From Linyphia triangularis (taxonomy: Eukaryota > Arthropoda > Arachnida > Araneae > Linyphiidae), in contig CAXBTE010000031.1 in assembly GCA_963978545.1 (NCBI GenBank), positions 62,001 through 126,000 of the forward strand: DNA of 64,000 nucleotides, read 5' to 3'. Under the pieces are notes generated by a model. That model saw only the letters and a program-made list of their open reading frames with translations. It was not told the origin of the DNA and did no database searches. A program made the translations under genes and the position numbers. How positions within the stretch are numbered: position 1 is the stretch's first letter; every line of letters begins with the position of its first letter. This document shows, piece by piece, positions 12,001 through 24,614 of this stretch.

Positions 12001-14603
12001 GACTATTTGGCTTTTGTTTAGCTAAAAAGAGTCATTCCTAAGCCCCCAATATGATTGAAGCAGATCCAATATGATTGAGGCAGAATTTTCTGGAGAGTAG
12101 TAAAAGAGGAATAGTTAGCGATATGCTTGGAATTTTTACAAAAAGGCCTTCTAAATGGAAAGTACAATGCAGACTTATAATCCAGAAACAAGGTCATTGG
12201 ATCAAACATTTAGAAAAATAGTCTTTACATTTTTAAACAGTTAAGAAACGGTCTCGAAATCGTTCTAAAATATGTTAACACCCTCTGTCTTAAGCAATAG
12301 TGGTAGATATGAATTATCAAACAAAAATATGCTTAATAAATCCTAACAACATTTTCTTCACAAAATGATATCAAAGCTCCAAGTTGAAATAAGGCAATAC
12401 CAAACGTTTCTTACCTTAGATATAAAATCTTTAGCCATTGGAGATAGATAGTCTGGTAAGTTAAAATCCCCTTTACGAATTCGAAAATACGTCTCTTCAT
12501 GAGAATCGGATTCAAAAGGAGGTTTTCCTACTAAAAATTCATAGCACAAAACTCCTAGAGACCACAAGTCTACCATTTCATTATATTCTTGCCTTTCCAG
12601 CATTTCCGGAGGAACGTAATCCATAGTTCCACAAAAAGTTTTTCTTTTAGAAGAAGGGGCATGTACTGACCATCCAAAATCAGCAATTTTTATTTCTCCA
12701 GAAAAACTCAACAACAGGTTTTCTGGCTTAATGTCCCGATGCATTACTTTCATCTCGTGACAGTACTTGAATGCATCAATGAGTTGGATCATGTACTGTA
12801 AAAAGAAAGCATTAATCTGAGAGAGAGAACAATGTAATCTGGTTAGATCTTTGACACTTATGAATTTAGGTTATTTAGTTACTATATTTGGTTATATTTG
12901 CGTACTATTGGATTCTATAAAATTTATCAGCTTGCATTATGTATTGTGTTTTATCAGTATGGTTGTCAACTGATGTGTCAACTTTGTTGTATTGTATTAT
13001 TATATATGATCCTGTAACTATTGTATATTGTATGTATGATTCTGTAGCTATTGTATATTGTAGGTATGATCCTGTAACTTTTGAACTATACACTGTATGT
13101 AGTGTAATTATGTTAATTTTGTAAAATCAATTATCTTTGTATAGTATGTAATATGCAATCTTGGTGTTTCTATTCTACAAATCCTGGATCTTCTATTATG
13201 TTATTCATGATTTCTGCATTTTCTGTTATGTATGCAAATTCTATTTCTATATACGTGTATGTATTTATATTTTACTCGACCAAACCTGTTGGCCCTTCAG
13301 TTTGTTGTTGGTCTTGAAATTTGAATTTGTATTTACATATATTTCCCTTTTCTAGGAATACAAAGACGTCAAATAAATTTTTTTTTTTTAAACTAAATAC
13401 AACAATTTTTAAATACCCTGTACCAAAGATGCTTTGGCAGCAGTTTTATCAACCAATTCACAATCACTACACACCAATTAATGCCAGTCACTTGACAGTA
13501 GTATATGTTAAATAGAGTCAAAGTATAGCACACTAGTTGTTTTATCCCAGATAGAGCAATTAAAAATGGTACTCTTCTGTTGAATGGATACCAGTTGATG
13601 CCAAGCCTATATGCTTACATGTTAAAATGATGTGTAAATGTATCGACAACCCAACATATTTACGGTATGTTAAAGGGTTGCTACAGCAACTCTATAACGG
13701 TTATTATTCAAAGGAATTAGAAATGATTTGAAGATTATTAGTTTGAATGATATAACACAGCAATTTGACAATTTTTATCTGATAGAGCCATCTATTGGAT
13801 GAGTACCCTAAGAATAATCTGATAATGTTGATTTAATTGTCTGATTATTTAATTACTTTAATATTTAATTAATTCAAATATAGAATTCTTTGATGCAAAA
13901 ATAACTCAATCCATGCTGAAATTGATCACCAAATTTTGGAAAAGTACCTGAAAAAAGTACCTATTTCTAAAAACACCAGTATTGTCTTTAATGATAAAAC
14001 TTAATATTTTTACAACTTGATTGATTTTTATACAGATTATTGTTTGCAATTTCTCTAGAACAAAACCATAGCTAAATTTCATAAAAATGAAACACTTACC
14101 AAAACCGTTTTTGCTTCATCAAAATGGTGATGTCTTAGCAAATGTTTGTACATATCCCCCCGTGCAGCATATTCCAGAATATAATAGATTTTTTTTTCAT
14201 CATAAAAATATGCATACATGCGTAAAATATTTGGATGCCTGTTAAAAGAAAGAAAATTGTCTGATATTCAAATATTAAGTTTATTTGAAACTTTAAATGC
14301 ATAATTAAATGAACTAAGTGCATTATAAGAGTTGTAATACAGTAAAATCAAATTTATCATATACTACTAGCGAATTGTTTGTTATAAGTTAATGCTACTG
14401 AGACACTATTTTATACAATGTATAAGTTTATTAATTTAAGGTAAACAGTCAATCATTAAATCATGCTCAAATCAAAAGCTTCTCTCATTGAAATCTGTTC
14501 TCACTTCAAGTATAGCTGTTAAAATAAGTCTTGAGTTTTAATGAAATATATTTTACTGTGGCGCAAGAAATTTAACAGCAACATTATTTTTTAAAACTAT
14601 AGC

Positions 14604-14642
<39 letters not shown>

Positions 14643-17600
14643 AGAAGATTTCAAAACTGGAATTCTATGGCAATACAATATTAATATCACTTAGAGATAG
14701 AGCTTTAGCAGAAACAAAGTATTTAAAAAAAAAAAAATTAAATTCATCATATGCAGCCAATTAAAGGTACCTACATTGTTAAACAATGATTCCATGGTGA
14801 ACTCCACAGTGAACAGAGTAAGAAATTAAGTTAAATTAACTCATAAATATAAAATTTAAAAGAAATTCAATTTTAACTTAATTCTTACAATCAGTAGAAA
14901 ATATTAAAAGCTGAGTCAATAAGAATATAAAGTTATGAACTATCTAGCAATTTAAAACATGTCACATTTATTTTAAGTGTAAATAAGATCACTTGACCTA
15001 ATTATTCCTTCTTTTGACTCCTAGTAAATAAAAAATAAGACAATAACTAGTTTCATATCAAACAATATCCAAAGCAAAAGCTTTCATATCAATCAGTAAC
15101 ACTAAGAGAGTAAATTTATATTGCCTGCAATGCAAGTAATACTTTTTCACACGCATAATTGTATAAGCTCCATAAAATTCAAAGGGCATTTTTTAGAAAT
15201 AATATACATCTACTAAAGAAAATTGAGTTAGAGAAGTTATTTACCTTAAACTATGATAGTCAAACCCCATTAACGTGAAATCGCTTAACATGAAATCCTG
15301 TTTAATGCAAAGTAAAAGCAGTACACCGTACTTAAAATTTAACTTTAATTTATTCGTTTAACATGAAAGTCGGTTAATGTGAACAATTTTGGCGGCCCCA
15401 TTGACTTCGCATTTATCAGGTTTGACTGTGTAATTTAAAACAAAAATTAGTTACCACCATTTCTTAATGTTTGCTGAATATGCAATACTTAGTTCACCTA
15501 ATCTGACTATTTAGATATATTTTTTACTAAACATTTTAATACAATAACAGCAGAATATAGGCAAAAAAGCAAACTACAGGCTAGATTCATGAAAAATCCA
15601 CAATAAATATCAAATTTTAAACTCTTTTCATTGAATAAAATCGATATTTTTTTGCCAAGAGGAGCAGCATGATATTATTTAGTTGAAGAATTTTTAAGTC
15701 AATAAAAAACCGGTAGAAATGATGTGCTAAAAATACTGAAAATTTGACATTTTTATGTTAGGTAAATTGACAAATTTTTATATTTAACAGCCAATGCTCT
15801 TTGATGATAGCTTTTAAAATATACTTCTTTAACTCAACCTGAATTGCAATAGGAAAAACAGGCTCAACAACTTGGGAGAAATTGACAATGTGCATGGAAG
15901 TGGGCTTTAAACAAGGAAAAAGTTACTTTAGTAGCACGCGCTAAAAAGAACCAACTCATATTAATTATAAATTCTCAATTAAGAATTATTTCAAATAGGA
16001 ATAAAATTGGAGAAACTAAAGGCAATACTTAGTTAAACTGTTATATTTAACTAACAAGAAAATGGTTCACAGACATTACAATCAACATAAAAAGCACATA
16101 AATGCAACCAAATATACCAAGTAAAAAATAGTAAACTGAAAATATTCTTATTGAACTTTTAATTTCTTAACTTGAATTTTAAATCTTCAATAAAATACAT
16201 ATTTTACTAAACCTAACAGTTATTTTGAAGCTTTCTGACTTTTGAAGCTAACAAGTCTTAAATGCCAAAATTTTATTGCTGGACTGACAAATGCTTTTAA
16301 GTGAATTCTTTAATCAATATTATTAAACTTCAATAATGTTTCAAGATAGCAAGAAATCATGGTAAATTTCAATAATGCTTCATTCAGATGTAGCATAATG
16401 CTAAAGATATTAACTGGTAGTCTTGCTAACATCTCTAATAAAATAACTCTGAGTCCGAAAAAATGGGTTAAAATTCTACGAATCCAAGATATGAAAATCA
16501 ATTACAAGTCATTTTGTTACTTGAATTAATTAAATTATGTTTCAAAAAATCAATTTAAAAAATAGGATATTTGGAACGAACATAATATGGCGATTACTGA
16601 TGAATTAAAGAAATCAATTTGAAAACAAAACAACTCTGTAAAAGAAGGGGGGGGGGGGGATCTCTGGAAATCAGAATGCTTGTCTTCCTGGCATTTTTGT
16701 TTGGGGAATATTCTATCTCTTTCTTTTCAGACATTTCCATTTGATGTCATGAAACCTCAACCCCACACACACAAAACAGCCAATTGAATGATTTTTTACA
16801 ACAACACTTTCTTAACTTGATATGACAATGTTTCAAAGCTTCTGTCTGATTCTGCACTCAGATAATTCCAAAAAAATGTATTAATTTTATAATTTAAAAG
16901 TCTGGAAAATATATAGGGGCCAAATGAATTTTTTGTTTTGGACAAAATATGAAAGTGCTGAATGTATTTGATATCAGAGAATAAATATACAAGATTACAA
17001 AATACATAAATATTGATCTAGAAAAATCAGAATGTTTCACTATAAACGAATTTGGTACCTAAACTTTCCTGCTTATGTCAGCCACTTTAATAAACCCCAA
17101 GATGTTTTTAATAAAAAGGTTTAAAAATGAATAAAAAATAATAATTTTTTTTAAGTAAAAAATTAAAATTAATTTATTTGAAATGTATACAATTAAAAAT
17201 TATAATTAAATACTTCATGCACCTAGGTGCATGGCAGTGCACCCGTCAAGTTTATTGCCCACCATCTTTTATAGGAAGCCACTCAGCAGTATTTTGACCT
17301 CTCATATCTGAGTATTACAGCATGCCGGAGAGCTGAATTTTTTTTACTGGTAGCTCTTAGCCACTTTAGTAAGAGCCCTAAGTTTCAAGTCTCCAATTAT
17401 ATTGGTTGTCAAGATAATCAAATTCGAGAATCGACATATTTTGAAATCCTCCAGAAATTCACTCACTGATCATCAAATTATTAAGGTACTTCTAGAAGAA
17501 CTAGAACTACAAAATTTGGTATGCTTGTAAGGTTTAACGTGTATACAAAGGAAAAAATCTAAAATTGAGATTATCCCTTTCAAATCCCCTGAAGGAGGCA

Positions 17601-20600
17601 ATGTTTGAAAAATGTTAATCTCAATTCTAATACATTTCTATTTGGGCTAGAATTATAATACTCAGAATACTAGTAGCTATTAGCATATATAAATAGATGA
17701 GAAACTCAGCACACACAGCAAAGCCTCTAAAATCTAGAAATAATAAAAAATGGGTACTTGGCATTGTAAAACCGACCATTGGCGATATCTTATCACCTAC
17801 GAAATGATCACTAATTGTTGGATTTTTTCCTTTTGCCAACATTTTTTGAAAATCTAAATGCTATTTATTTAAAGCAATTTTATATCATCATCATTCATAT
17901 TGAATGCATAAGTATTTCATAGATTGCGGTTCGGTAAATTTAACATTCTTAGAAAAATCTTGCGTAATAATCTGCTAATTGGATGTTGTTGAGAACATGC
18001 TTTAAAACTTCCTTAAAAAATAATAATTAAAAGAATAAAGGAATCAGCTAATAATAAAGTTCTCTATGTTGTCTGCCAACAAAAAGTTTGTCAATGGTCG
18101 ACTGTACAGTAAGTAAGTAAGTACCCCCAAAAACACATAAGCTTAACCCTTTCATTCCCAGGAAATTTAAAAATAACGAACATTAAACATTTTAAAGCTA
18201 ATTATTGTTGTGTAAATAAGTAATAAATTTAAAATTAGTATTTAAAAAAAAAGAAGTGAAATCCCAGCAAAAACATCTCTGTAAAAAGGCACCAAGTTCT
18301 TCATGCAATGATTATGGCTGTAAAAAGTACCGAGATCTAAATTTGAGCCAAGTTTAAAGTTGTTGTAAATTATGGGCAATGAAAATTAGTAAAATTTTCT
18401 TCGCAAAGTCAAAATTCCCTAGCATAGACCTAAATATCTAGCTACAAAAATTATTGTGCGACTTTGCCATTATGCATCAGTGAACCAGAATAAGTAAAGG
18501 CCAAGTGTCACAAATATATTTTGCAGCTAGATATTTAGGTCTATGCAGGGGAATTTCGACTATATGAAGAAAATTTTACTAATTTTCATTGTTCGTAACT
18601 TACAACAGTTTTAAACTTGGCTCTACTTTAGATCTTAATACTATTCACAGTCATAATCATTGCATGAAGAATTTGCGCCTTTTTACAAAGATATTTTTGC
18701 TGTGATATTAATATACAAAATTACAGAGGTTCAAAAAGTTTAAAATAATTTAAAGTTCATAAACCACAACCAACTCTTTCTCCAACTCCTTTCCTAATGC
18801 CAGTAATGTATATAAAATACTAATAAAACACAAAAATATTAAGAAATCATTAATTACCGCAAGTGTGTTTGAATTTCGATTTCCCGTCTGATTTGGTTCT
18901 CTAATCCATGTTTTAGAATTTGAGCTTTGGAGATAACCTATAATAAGACACAAAAATATCAGAAATTTTTAAGCAACAAGAAGAAAATCAAGATTGAATC
19001 AAAATAGTACTTTTTTTATTTCTATATTTATACGCATTATATGACTACTATGATAAATAAACAATTTAAATTGTAACAATGTGGATTATATGACAAATTT
19101 ACATTAAAAGTTAAATCTGTGCCCTTTCTGACATTAGAAATACTCAACCACTACCAGCTAAAACAAAAATATTTTTATAATTATGAATCCTATAAACTTG
19201 AAGTGGCCACAAAAAAAGAAACTGTGGGGGGGGGGGGGGTGAGAAGCATTGTACAGCTTTCAATTACACTTAATACTGGTCATTGCATTTAAATTTTCCT
19301 TGGATTGGTGTAATTTATCGTTTTCATATTTTCATTAATTTAATGAAATAGGCTAGATTGGCAATATATATTTGGTGATAATTATTAATTTGGTAAAAAA
19401 AAAAAAAAAACTAAAATGGCAAAATTGACAGTATGATTTTCTATAAATATTACATTATCCTTCCTTTTTGTAAGTGAAATAAAGGAGAAATAGCCATTAA
19501 TTGGTGATGCTCAAAGAAAGAGAACTCCATTATAGACATCTGTTTTTAGATTTTTTTATGCTTTAATCACATTTTTATAAGAATTTAGGAGTAAAGAATG
19601 TTAAGAACACCATAAAAGGCACATCAATTGTGATCAAAATAGTTAGAGCAATATTTTGCAATTGCTGAAAAACAAAAAAATTTCAATGACAGCTACCTTA
19701 ATACACAATTTTGACAAAAATTTTAATGACAGATCCCTAGGCCACCACTAACCTGTATAAAAATGTTGAACATCGTAGGTCATTTGGGAGTAATGCTGTT
19801 CACATAAAAAATTCTAGAATTTTTTTTTTTTAACTCAGCAAATTTCAAAACATGTAGAAATGCATAAAAATCGAAACAAAATGTTTGACTGAATGCAATA
19901 CTTTCATTAAGTTTGTTAAAATATGGGTATTTGAAAGTAAAGGCAGTTTCTTTGGTTACCAAGACACTAATCTTGATCATTAATAGCTGATTAAAATATT
20001 TCAAGTAGAATACCTAACTGTTCTGAGTGATAAAAGGGGATGTGCAGGGTACAATCATGCTCTCAAATTGAAATTTTTCTAAATTCTAATAATAATAATT
20101 CTACTAAAAAATTAATAATGCTTTTTTCACCAATAATAGTACGAACACATAAAAAAAATTTAATAATTTTGATAAAGCGTAATTTTTTGAATTAATGTTA
20201 TAATAAAATGAAGTTTATTTTTATTCAAATACATGCAAATGTTGTAAATAATGTGTGTATGTATAAAGAATTTTCAAAACATTATGACTATTGGTTTTAA
20301 AAATTAAGATCCTTAATTTCTAAATTGTTACTTTACATAATACTTTTTTATCTGAAATAATCTTAGTTAGAAATTAAATTATATAAAAAGATAGATACAT
20401 TTTACGTTATTTAAACATAATCCAATAATTCTAAAATTTAATTAATAAAACATACAGCCATTTAAATCCACATTTCATTTTATATTCCCATTCCCTCAAA
20501 TCAATTAATGAAATGCAATCCTTTTCTAGTAATTTAAAAATGCACACTATTTCCATAGTTTTAGACAAGAGAAAAAAAATAGTTAGTCATGACCCAAGTT

Positions 20601-23600
20601 AAAGTCCCCTTAAGCATTTTTAAAGATTGACTAATTTTTTTCAATGCTAAAAAGTGTCACAATATTTTGAAAATGATATCCAATATATTTCAAAGTATGC
20701 ATCCTGTATAGTTAAAAATATTTTTAAAACCATACTTTATTTTATATAATTTATTTAATATTTTTCTGACACTTTCCCTAGTTATTGCCATTTTTTCCCA
20801 TTTATGGCCACCTGTGTTCCATAGTTATGACTACTTCAAATAATTTATAAAAAGTATACTTATGAAAAGCACAGGAAGAATATTTCATTATAAATAGTTT
20901 TAATGTGAAACAAATACAAATTTAAACATTGTTATCATATTATTAACTTTCTTTTTTCATATTTTTATTAAAAAAAAACCTCTAGTATTAGCTAATATCA
21001 CCAGTTAACTATTTTTTTTCTTTCTGAAGACATCAACAGTTCCAGAAAACTTAATCTGCAGAACAACGTCCTTTATCAATTAATGTGGATTTATGTAACC
21101 AATAATGTCATGTTTATAATTGTAATGTCATTTTCTATACCTCCAAAACATGTTTTTCCAAATTTATGCTCTTTAAACACTGAATCTCAAATTCCTCTCC
21201 CCAGAAAATTTCCTGTGTCACCAAGCCTACATTTATTTATACATAAGTTAACAAAATTAAAAAATAACACAGTTTTCTCTTACTTTCTGTACAAATGTCC
21301 AATTTTTTTACCACTTTCTTCCACTTAAAAACTATTTATAGGTCTATAAAGCTATAAATATAATTGATAATTGAAAAACGTTCACAACCTATGGCCATTA
21401 ATTTTATATAATGTCTGGCATATATAAACAAATATAATTTTTTAACTGGATGTACAATTTCTGGCAAGGATTACATTTTTATTCCTTAGGCCTACTTGTA
21501 TTAGATGAAAATTTTCTAAGAAAATAAATATCAAGTAATTTAACCTTGATACTGGCTTTAAAATGTTAATAGCTTACCACTTATAAAAAGAATCTTTTTT
21601 GTAACAAAAAAATCTGATTATAAATCAAATAAACACATAGTGGCCATAACTAGTATATCATATCACCCAGTTATGGCCATAGAAGTGGCCATAACTAGTA
21701 AAACGGTTTTGAAACAGACACCAGTTATGGCCACTTGATTATTTTCTGGTAAAATTTAGTTACACTTATTATAACTGAAAATAATAAAATAACAAGGTTC
21801 CATCTCAATTTAAAATGCTGTAAAACCTTCCAATTATAAACAGATTTGATGGATTGAAGATTATGGAACTTGATGATGCTTAATGAAATTGTTAAGAAAT
21901 CCATCTCACAATGCTGACCTGCACAAAAAAAATTCCCCACTTTCTGTCACATGTTATTATCAGCCAATCTTACAGCCTACATAAAGTATCAAGTCTGTAG
22001 CTAGAGGAAATTTGAAATTTTAGAGGCTAATCCTCTATCAAGCTTAGGAACATGATAAAATTTGTGAAAGTGGCCAAAACACGAGTAGTCGTCGTAACTG
22101 CGGACACCAACTACCTTTAGAGCGACAATAAACTTGGTAGTTTTTTCTCTAGCCAGATATACTCTGCCAAACTTCCCTTTTCCAAGAGGACGCCCAATTT
22201 CAAAGTCATTTATAGTAAAAATTTTCCTGGAAAGAAAATTATTTTGAATAAACTTCTTGACATACATTGAATTACTCACTGAAATCTTTACTTGGGATGA
22301 AAATATATCATTACTTTTTTAGTTTCCTTTTGTAAAAGAATCCAAAAACAATACAATAACATACAGGCCTGTGCATATTAGAATGGTTCTTGTTTTTTAC
22401 AGTAGCATTTTATTACACATATAAGTTATTTTTCTTCTTATTTTATTTTAAAACATGTATTGAAGGTTTAAAAGCCAAACAATTACTACTAATGTGTATA
22501 TAAATTTTTCTAGATAATTTTTTTTTAAGTAAAAGAGAAATTTACATTCATCTTGAAGTTTATGTATTGTCCTCACATACATTAATGCAATATGATTCAT
22601 ACCTCACCCCAGACAGAATTACAATTACATGAAATTTCAAAAAGTTACTACAGATTTTCAATAATATACAGCAAATGACAGAAATAATGACATGTATATG
22701 CCAGCCCTAACATCTTTGTAGAGGGTTTCATTTCAGTTCAGAGTCAAATTTAATTGGCTGTCATTAGAATTAGACAAAAAATTATGTATTTTTTAAAAAG
22801 TAGAGACATAAAAAAATTTAGTTAGCAAAATTAGTTCTTAAAAATCAGATAATGTGACAAATGTTGCAATCTAGTAACAGTGTCATTCTTCTGAAACAGA
22901 CAACTTTTCAATGATAAAAATTTTTTTTTTAAAAAAAGGTACCATAAATGTATGTTATATATATATATTGTTATTATTTATAGGCTTTATACAACAAGAA
23001 AAATATACCATCAGTGCAAAAAATTTTGTTAATCGCGAGTTGGAAAATATATTTTTAAAAATCCTTATGTCCCTATAATGGTGCTCATAATATGAAAAAA
23101 TTTTTATTGAGGAATTTAAAAAAAAAAAAAATCAAATTTAATTACAATTGTAGTGTTGTAGTGGGGTACTGTTAAATTTATATCTATTTCAATTATATTT
23201 TCACTAAATAACAAGCATCATTATCCTGATTTGCTGTTACTGTGTTCTTTATTTACCAGAACAATGATGAAACTATGTACTAATACAATTAGAAGCTGGC
23301 ACATTTTGTTTAAAAAATTTTTAATAAATACATACATTTTCTGAACTTATGTAATATAAACAATTTTCTGGACATATTATTTTATGATGATGCCAGGAAA
23401 ATGATTCTAATTAAACATAACTCTGTGGGAAAGAACCCAAAATTTCACAAAAAAGAAAAGGGTGCCAGTTCAGAATAATTATTCATATAGCTTACTAAAG
23501 AAATAAAAGTTCTTAAAATTGGCACAAAAAATAGAATGCTGTTACCATCTGTAGTTAAAATATTGAGTGTAATACAATAGGCCAAGATAATGATGCTTTT

Positions 23601-24418
23601 TTTAGTGACAGATGCTTTATAATTTTCCGATTATGAAAAAATAATGAAATTATTTTCCATTGCACAAAACTTTTTAATATAAATGCCTTAAATTAATTGT
23701 TGTTGGAAAATTACTTTTATTATTAATTTATTTAACATTTATAACAGCATAGACGGTTCTAGTGACCATCCAGGATAATGACTTTTGGATGTTTGATATA
23801 TTTTTATATACATTTATATGAAAAAAAATCAATATGTTATTGATGAGAAGGTTAGTCTGGAATGTGGAAAAGTTATTAAAACAACACACTATTAAATGTT
23901 TTCATATTTGTTTTTAAAGCGACATAATGTTGTTACACATATTTTTCCATTTTCAGGGAAAATGATCCAACAGATTTGTCAAACATGTAGAATTGAAAAT
24001 AAATAGCTCATATAGTAAATGGTTAAAGAATACTAACTTCTAGAATTTAAATTACTTCTTGACATAGACTAAATTATTTATTGACATTGAAAATTTATCA
24101 AATACACATACATTTCAATCCTTCTATCTGAAGCTTTGGTTTGAATGAAAGATTCCTCTTTTCCCTAGAAAATAAAGGAACTATTGCAGCAAAGTAAACA
24201 AAAGAGTAACAATTCATAAGTAATTCCATTGATTATTTCACAAATAAACTAAAAATACAATATTTCTAGTAAAAATATATAATTTTGAAAATTTCTTCCA
24301 CATTTAATTTTTATTTGGAAAGTTTAGATATAAAATTTTGCATAATGATGCAATGTGCAGCAACTTAATAAATAGTAAAAGTAAGCTTTAAAAGATACCA
24401 ACTTACGTTATGTTCCAT
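8964..24418 (-). CDS. aurB: Aurora-type serine/threonine kinase, probably Aurora B-like; seven coding exons
   Basis: Mitotic kinase gene. Aurora kinases phosphorylate chromosomal passenger, kinetochore and spindle substrates. Joined exons are 24418-24407, 24164-24112, 22226-22115, 18937-18858, 14238-14100, 12795-12415 and 9059-8964: 873 nt, 290 residues, in phase at every junction. Visible landmarks are [13 protein letters not shown] (30-42, glycine loop), the ATP lysine in VALK (K59), alpha-C glutamate E78 in [16 protein letters not shown] (151-158, catalytic D153), DFGWSVHAP (171-179), activation threonine T185 in [12 protein letters not shown] (194-197) and LVGKPPF. The KADFG..APSS..CGT..Y.PPEM context is the Aurora signature. 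The N-tail before the kinase domain is only about 29 residues, which favours Aurora B/C over the longer-tailed Aurora A. B versus A is inferred, not proven. All key catalytic residues are intact. Confidence 0.93.
9434..10930 (+). pseudogene. BEL/Pao retrotransposon pol remnant (RNase H to integrase)
   Basis: A broken plus-strand pol fragment lies in the last Aurora intron, opposite to the gene. Part 1 (9434-10246) has [12 protein letters not shown] and the RNase H landmarks [14 protein letters not shown] and [15 protein letters not shown] at 9950 interrupts the frame, which then goes on with [14 protein letters not shown] and WWSGPAWI. After a TAG at 10244-10246 the frame shifts (about 10278, [13 protein letters not shown]). 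Part 2 (10560-10915) has the integrase zinc-binding region [18 protein letters not shown], where the first Cys of the usual C..C pair reads Ser, and the start of the catalytic core, [14 protein letters not shown]. Gag, protease, most of the RT and both LTRs are missing. It is an old, non-functional copy. Confidence 0.9.
11270..11800 (+). pseudogene. Degraded mariner/Tc1-like transposase fragment (tentative)
   Basis: An open frame at 11372-11620 contains [20 protein letters not shown] and then [20 protein letters not shown]. The spacing resembles the helix-turn-helix of IS630/Tc1/mariner transposases (roughly NP.RS.R.LA..L..S..T...I...DL..K..K..K.H.L). Beyond the stop, short fragments such as SYNGKLKI resemble the strand before the catalytic core, but no intact DD[D/E] motif is seen. 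It sits in the last Aurora intron, 350 bp after the BEL/Pao fragment. It could be a chance match, and no TIRs were found. Confidence 0.4.
12415..12795 (-). CDS. aurB: Aurora coding exon 6 (catalytic core)
   Basis: This is the largest exon, 127 codons in phase 0, with acceptor TTTTTACAG and donor GTAAGA. It carries [17 protein letters not shown], the activation segment [36 protein letters not shown] and the C-lobe to DFISK. This exon alone identifies the family. Confidence 0.97.
13005..13079. repeat. 30-bp minisatellite, 2.5 copies
   Basis: TATGATCCTGTAACTATTGT begins copies at 13005, 13035 and 13065, with C/T and A/G differences. It makes a repetitive open frame on both strands that is not a gene. 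It lies in Aurora intron 5. Confidence 0.8.
14100..14238 (-). CDS. aurB: Aurora coding exon 5 (hinge)
   Basis: The acceptor is CTTTTAACAG and the donor GTAAGT. It encodes [13 protein letters not shown], the hinge [14 protein letters not shown], and [15 protein letters not shown] and the hinge are typical of Aurora kinases. Confidence 0.95.
14609..14639. repeat. Poly(A) tract of about 31 bases
   Basis: An uninterrupted A run in Aurora intron 4. No element body with poly(A)-tailed structure was recognised next to it. Confidence 0.8.
15256..15430. mobile_element. Pogo/Tigger-like MITE
   Basis: The ends are inverted: ATAGTCAAACCCCATTAAC at the left and the inverse of CAGTCAAACCTGATAAATGC at the right, with TAACATGAAA / TTAATGTGAA motifs inside. 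The AGTCAAACC termini and TA-rich flanks (CTATGATAG.., ..CTGTGTAA) resemble pogo-family MITEs. No coding capacity. It lies in Aurora intron 4. Confidence 0.55.
16000..18250. other. Intron sequence without recognised elements
   Basis: Part of Aurora intron 4. It holds a G run at about 16647-16659, a short (GTAA)n block near 18110, and otherwise AT-rich sequence. The open frames seen here have no protein-like features. Confidence 0.5.
18261..18708. mobile_element. Foldback MITE, 448 bp
   Basis: Two long inverted arms, 18261-18468 and 18499-18708, flank a 30-bp centre. The left arm contains CAGCAAAAACATCTCTG and GCATAGACCTAAATATCTAG; the right arm carries their inverses, with roughly one mismatch in ten by eye. 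It lies 150 bp inside Aurora intron 4, downstream of exon 4, so the pre-mRNA could form a strong hairpin. No coding frame. Confidence 0.85.
18858..18937 (-). CDS. aurB: Aurora coding exon 4 (alpha-C helix)
   Basis: The acceptor is TTATTATAG and the donor GTAATT. It encodes [20 protein letters not shown] and then EIQTHL, followed by two bases of a split Arg codon. The glutamate of RREIEIQ is the alpha-C residue that pairs with the ATP lysine. Confidence 0.93.
19205..19940 (+). repeat. Dispersed repeat, copy A
   Basis: This shares an ordered series of blocks with 38710-39440: AACTTTCAATTACACT-like start, GGCAATAT/GGCGATAT, AAGTGAAA, AAAGAAAACTC-like, GGCAGCTACCTTA / GACAGCTACCTTA, GAACATCGTAGGTCATTTGG, GGAGTAATGCT, and ATGTAGAAATGCA before an A-rich end. 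The two copies are well diverged. The family is not identified; the ..CGTAG..ATTTG..GGAGTTATGC end is common in arthropod non-LTR or SINE-like tails. It lies in Aurora intron 3. Confidence 0.6.
20790..21740. repeat. Cluster of GTTATGGCCAC motifs
   Basis: The motif AGTTATGGCCA(C/T) and its inverse TGGCCATAACTAGT occur at least five times between 21640 and 21735, in both orientations, with weaker versions near 20810-20830 (TTATGGCCACCTG, ATAGTTATGACTAC). They may mark the two ends of a worn inverted-repeat element, but clear borders are not visible. Confidence 0.4.
22115..22226 (-). CDS. aurB: Aurora coding exon 3 (glycine loop, ATP lysine)
   Basis: The acceptor is TTTTCTTTCCAG and the donor follows CTAAAG as GTAGTT. 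It encodes [11 protein letters not shown], the GKGKFG loop, VYLAREK and ends in VALK. The border after ALK is a junction seen by direct continuation into the next exon's VISKAQ. Confidence 0.93.
22300..24100. other. Aurora intron 2 without recognised elements
   Basis: AT-rich sequence with short A/T runs and a TATATATATA block near 22960. No tRNA, transposase or repeat border was found. Confidence 0.5.
24112..24164 (-). CDS. aurB: Aurora coding exon 2
   Basis: The acceptor is TTTATTTTCTAG and the donor GTATGT. Its 53 nt encode [17 protein letters not shown] plus two bases of a codon completed as Met in exon 3. This is the variable N-terminal tail with a basic RRIEMK just before the kinase domain, as is common in Aurora B. 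Confidence 0.65.
24407..24418 (-). CDS. aurB: Aurora coding exon 1 (start codon, 4 codons)
   Basis: ATGGAACATAAC is followed directly by the strong donor GTAAGT. It ends in phase 0, matching the phase-0 entry of exon 2, which is why this start was chosen. The short coding part would sit at the end of a mostly 5' UTR exon. An upstream ATG at about 24470 opens an overlapping 18-codon frame. Confidence 0.6.
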
Positions 24419-24614
24419 TTGAATAACTTACTCGTATATTACAAAGGAAAAGCACAATTTCCATGGAATTTCTTAAACAAAATACTGAAACTAATTCAAC
24501 ACCGTATCATGTCAGGATCTGTGTCAGGATTTCAAGTTCTGCAATAAATAGAAAAAAATTCGTGGATTTACTTCCGGATGCTAATTTCTACCAATTCAAT
24601 GCTAGACAGTAGAC
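24419..24614 (-). promoter_or_regulatory. Presumed Aurora 5' UTR and proximal promoter
   Basis: Only 196 bp separate the Aurora start codon from the ATA and terminal repeat of the tandem array. The transcription start must lie here or inside unit 1 of the array. No TATA box with good spacing stands out. An upstream ATG (about 24470) opens an 18-codon frame that overlaps the main start in another frame. Assignment is by position only. Confidence 0.35.
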
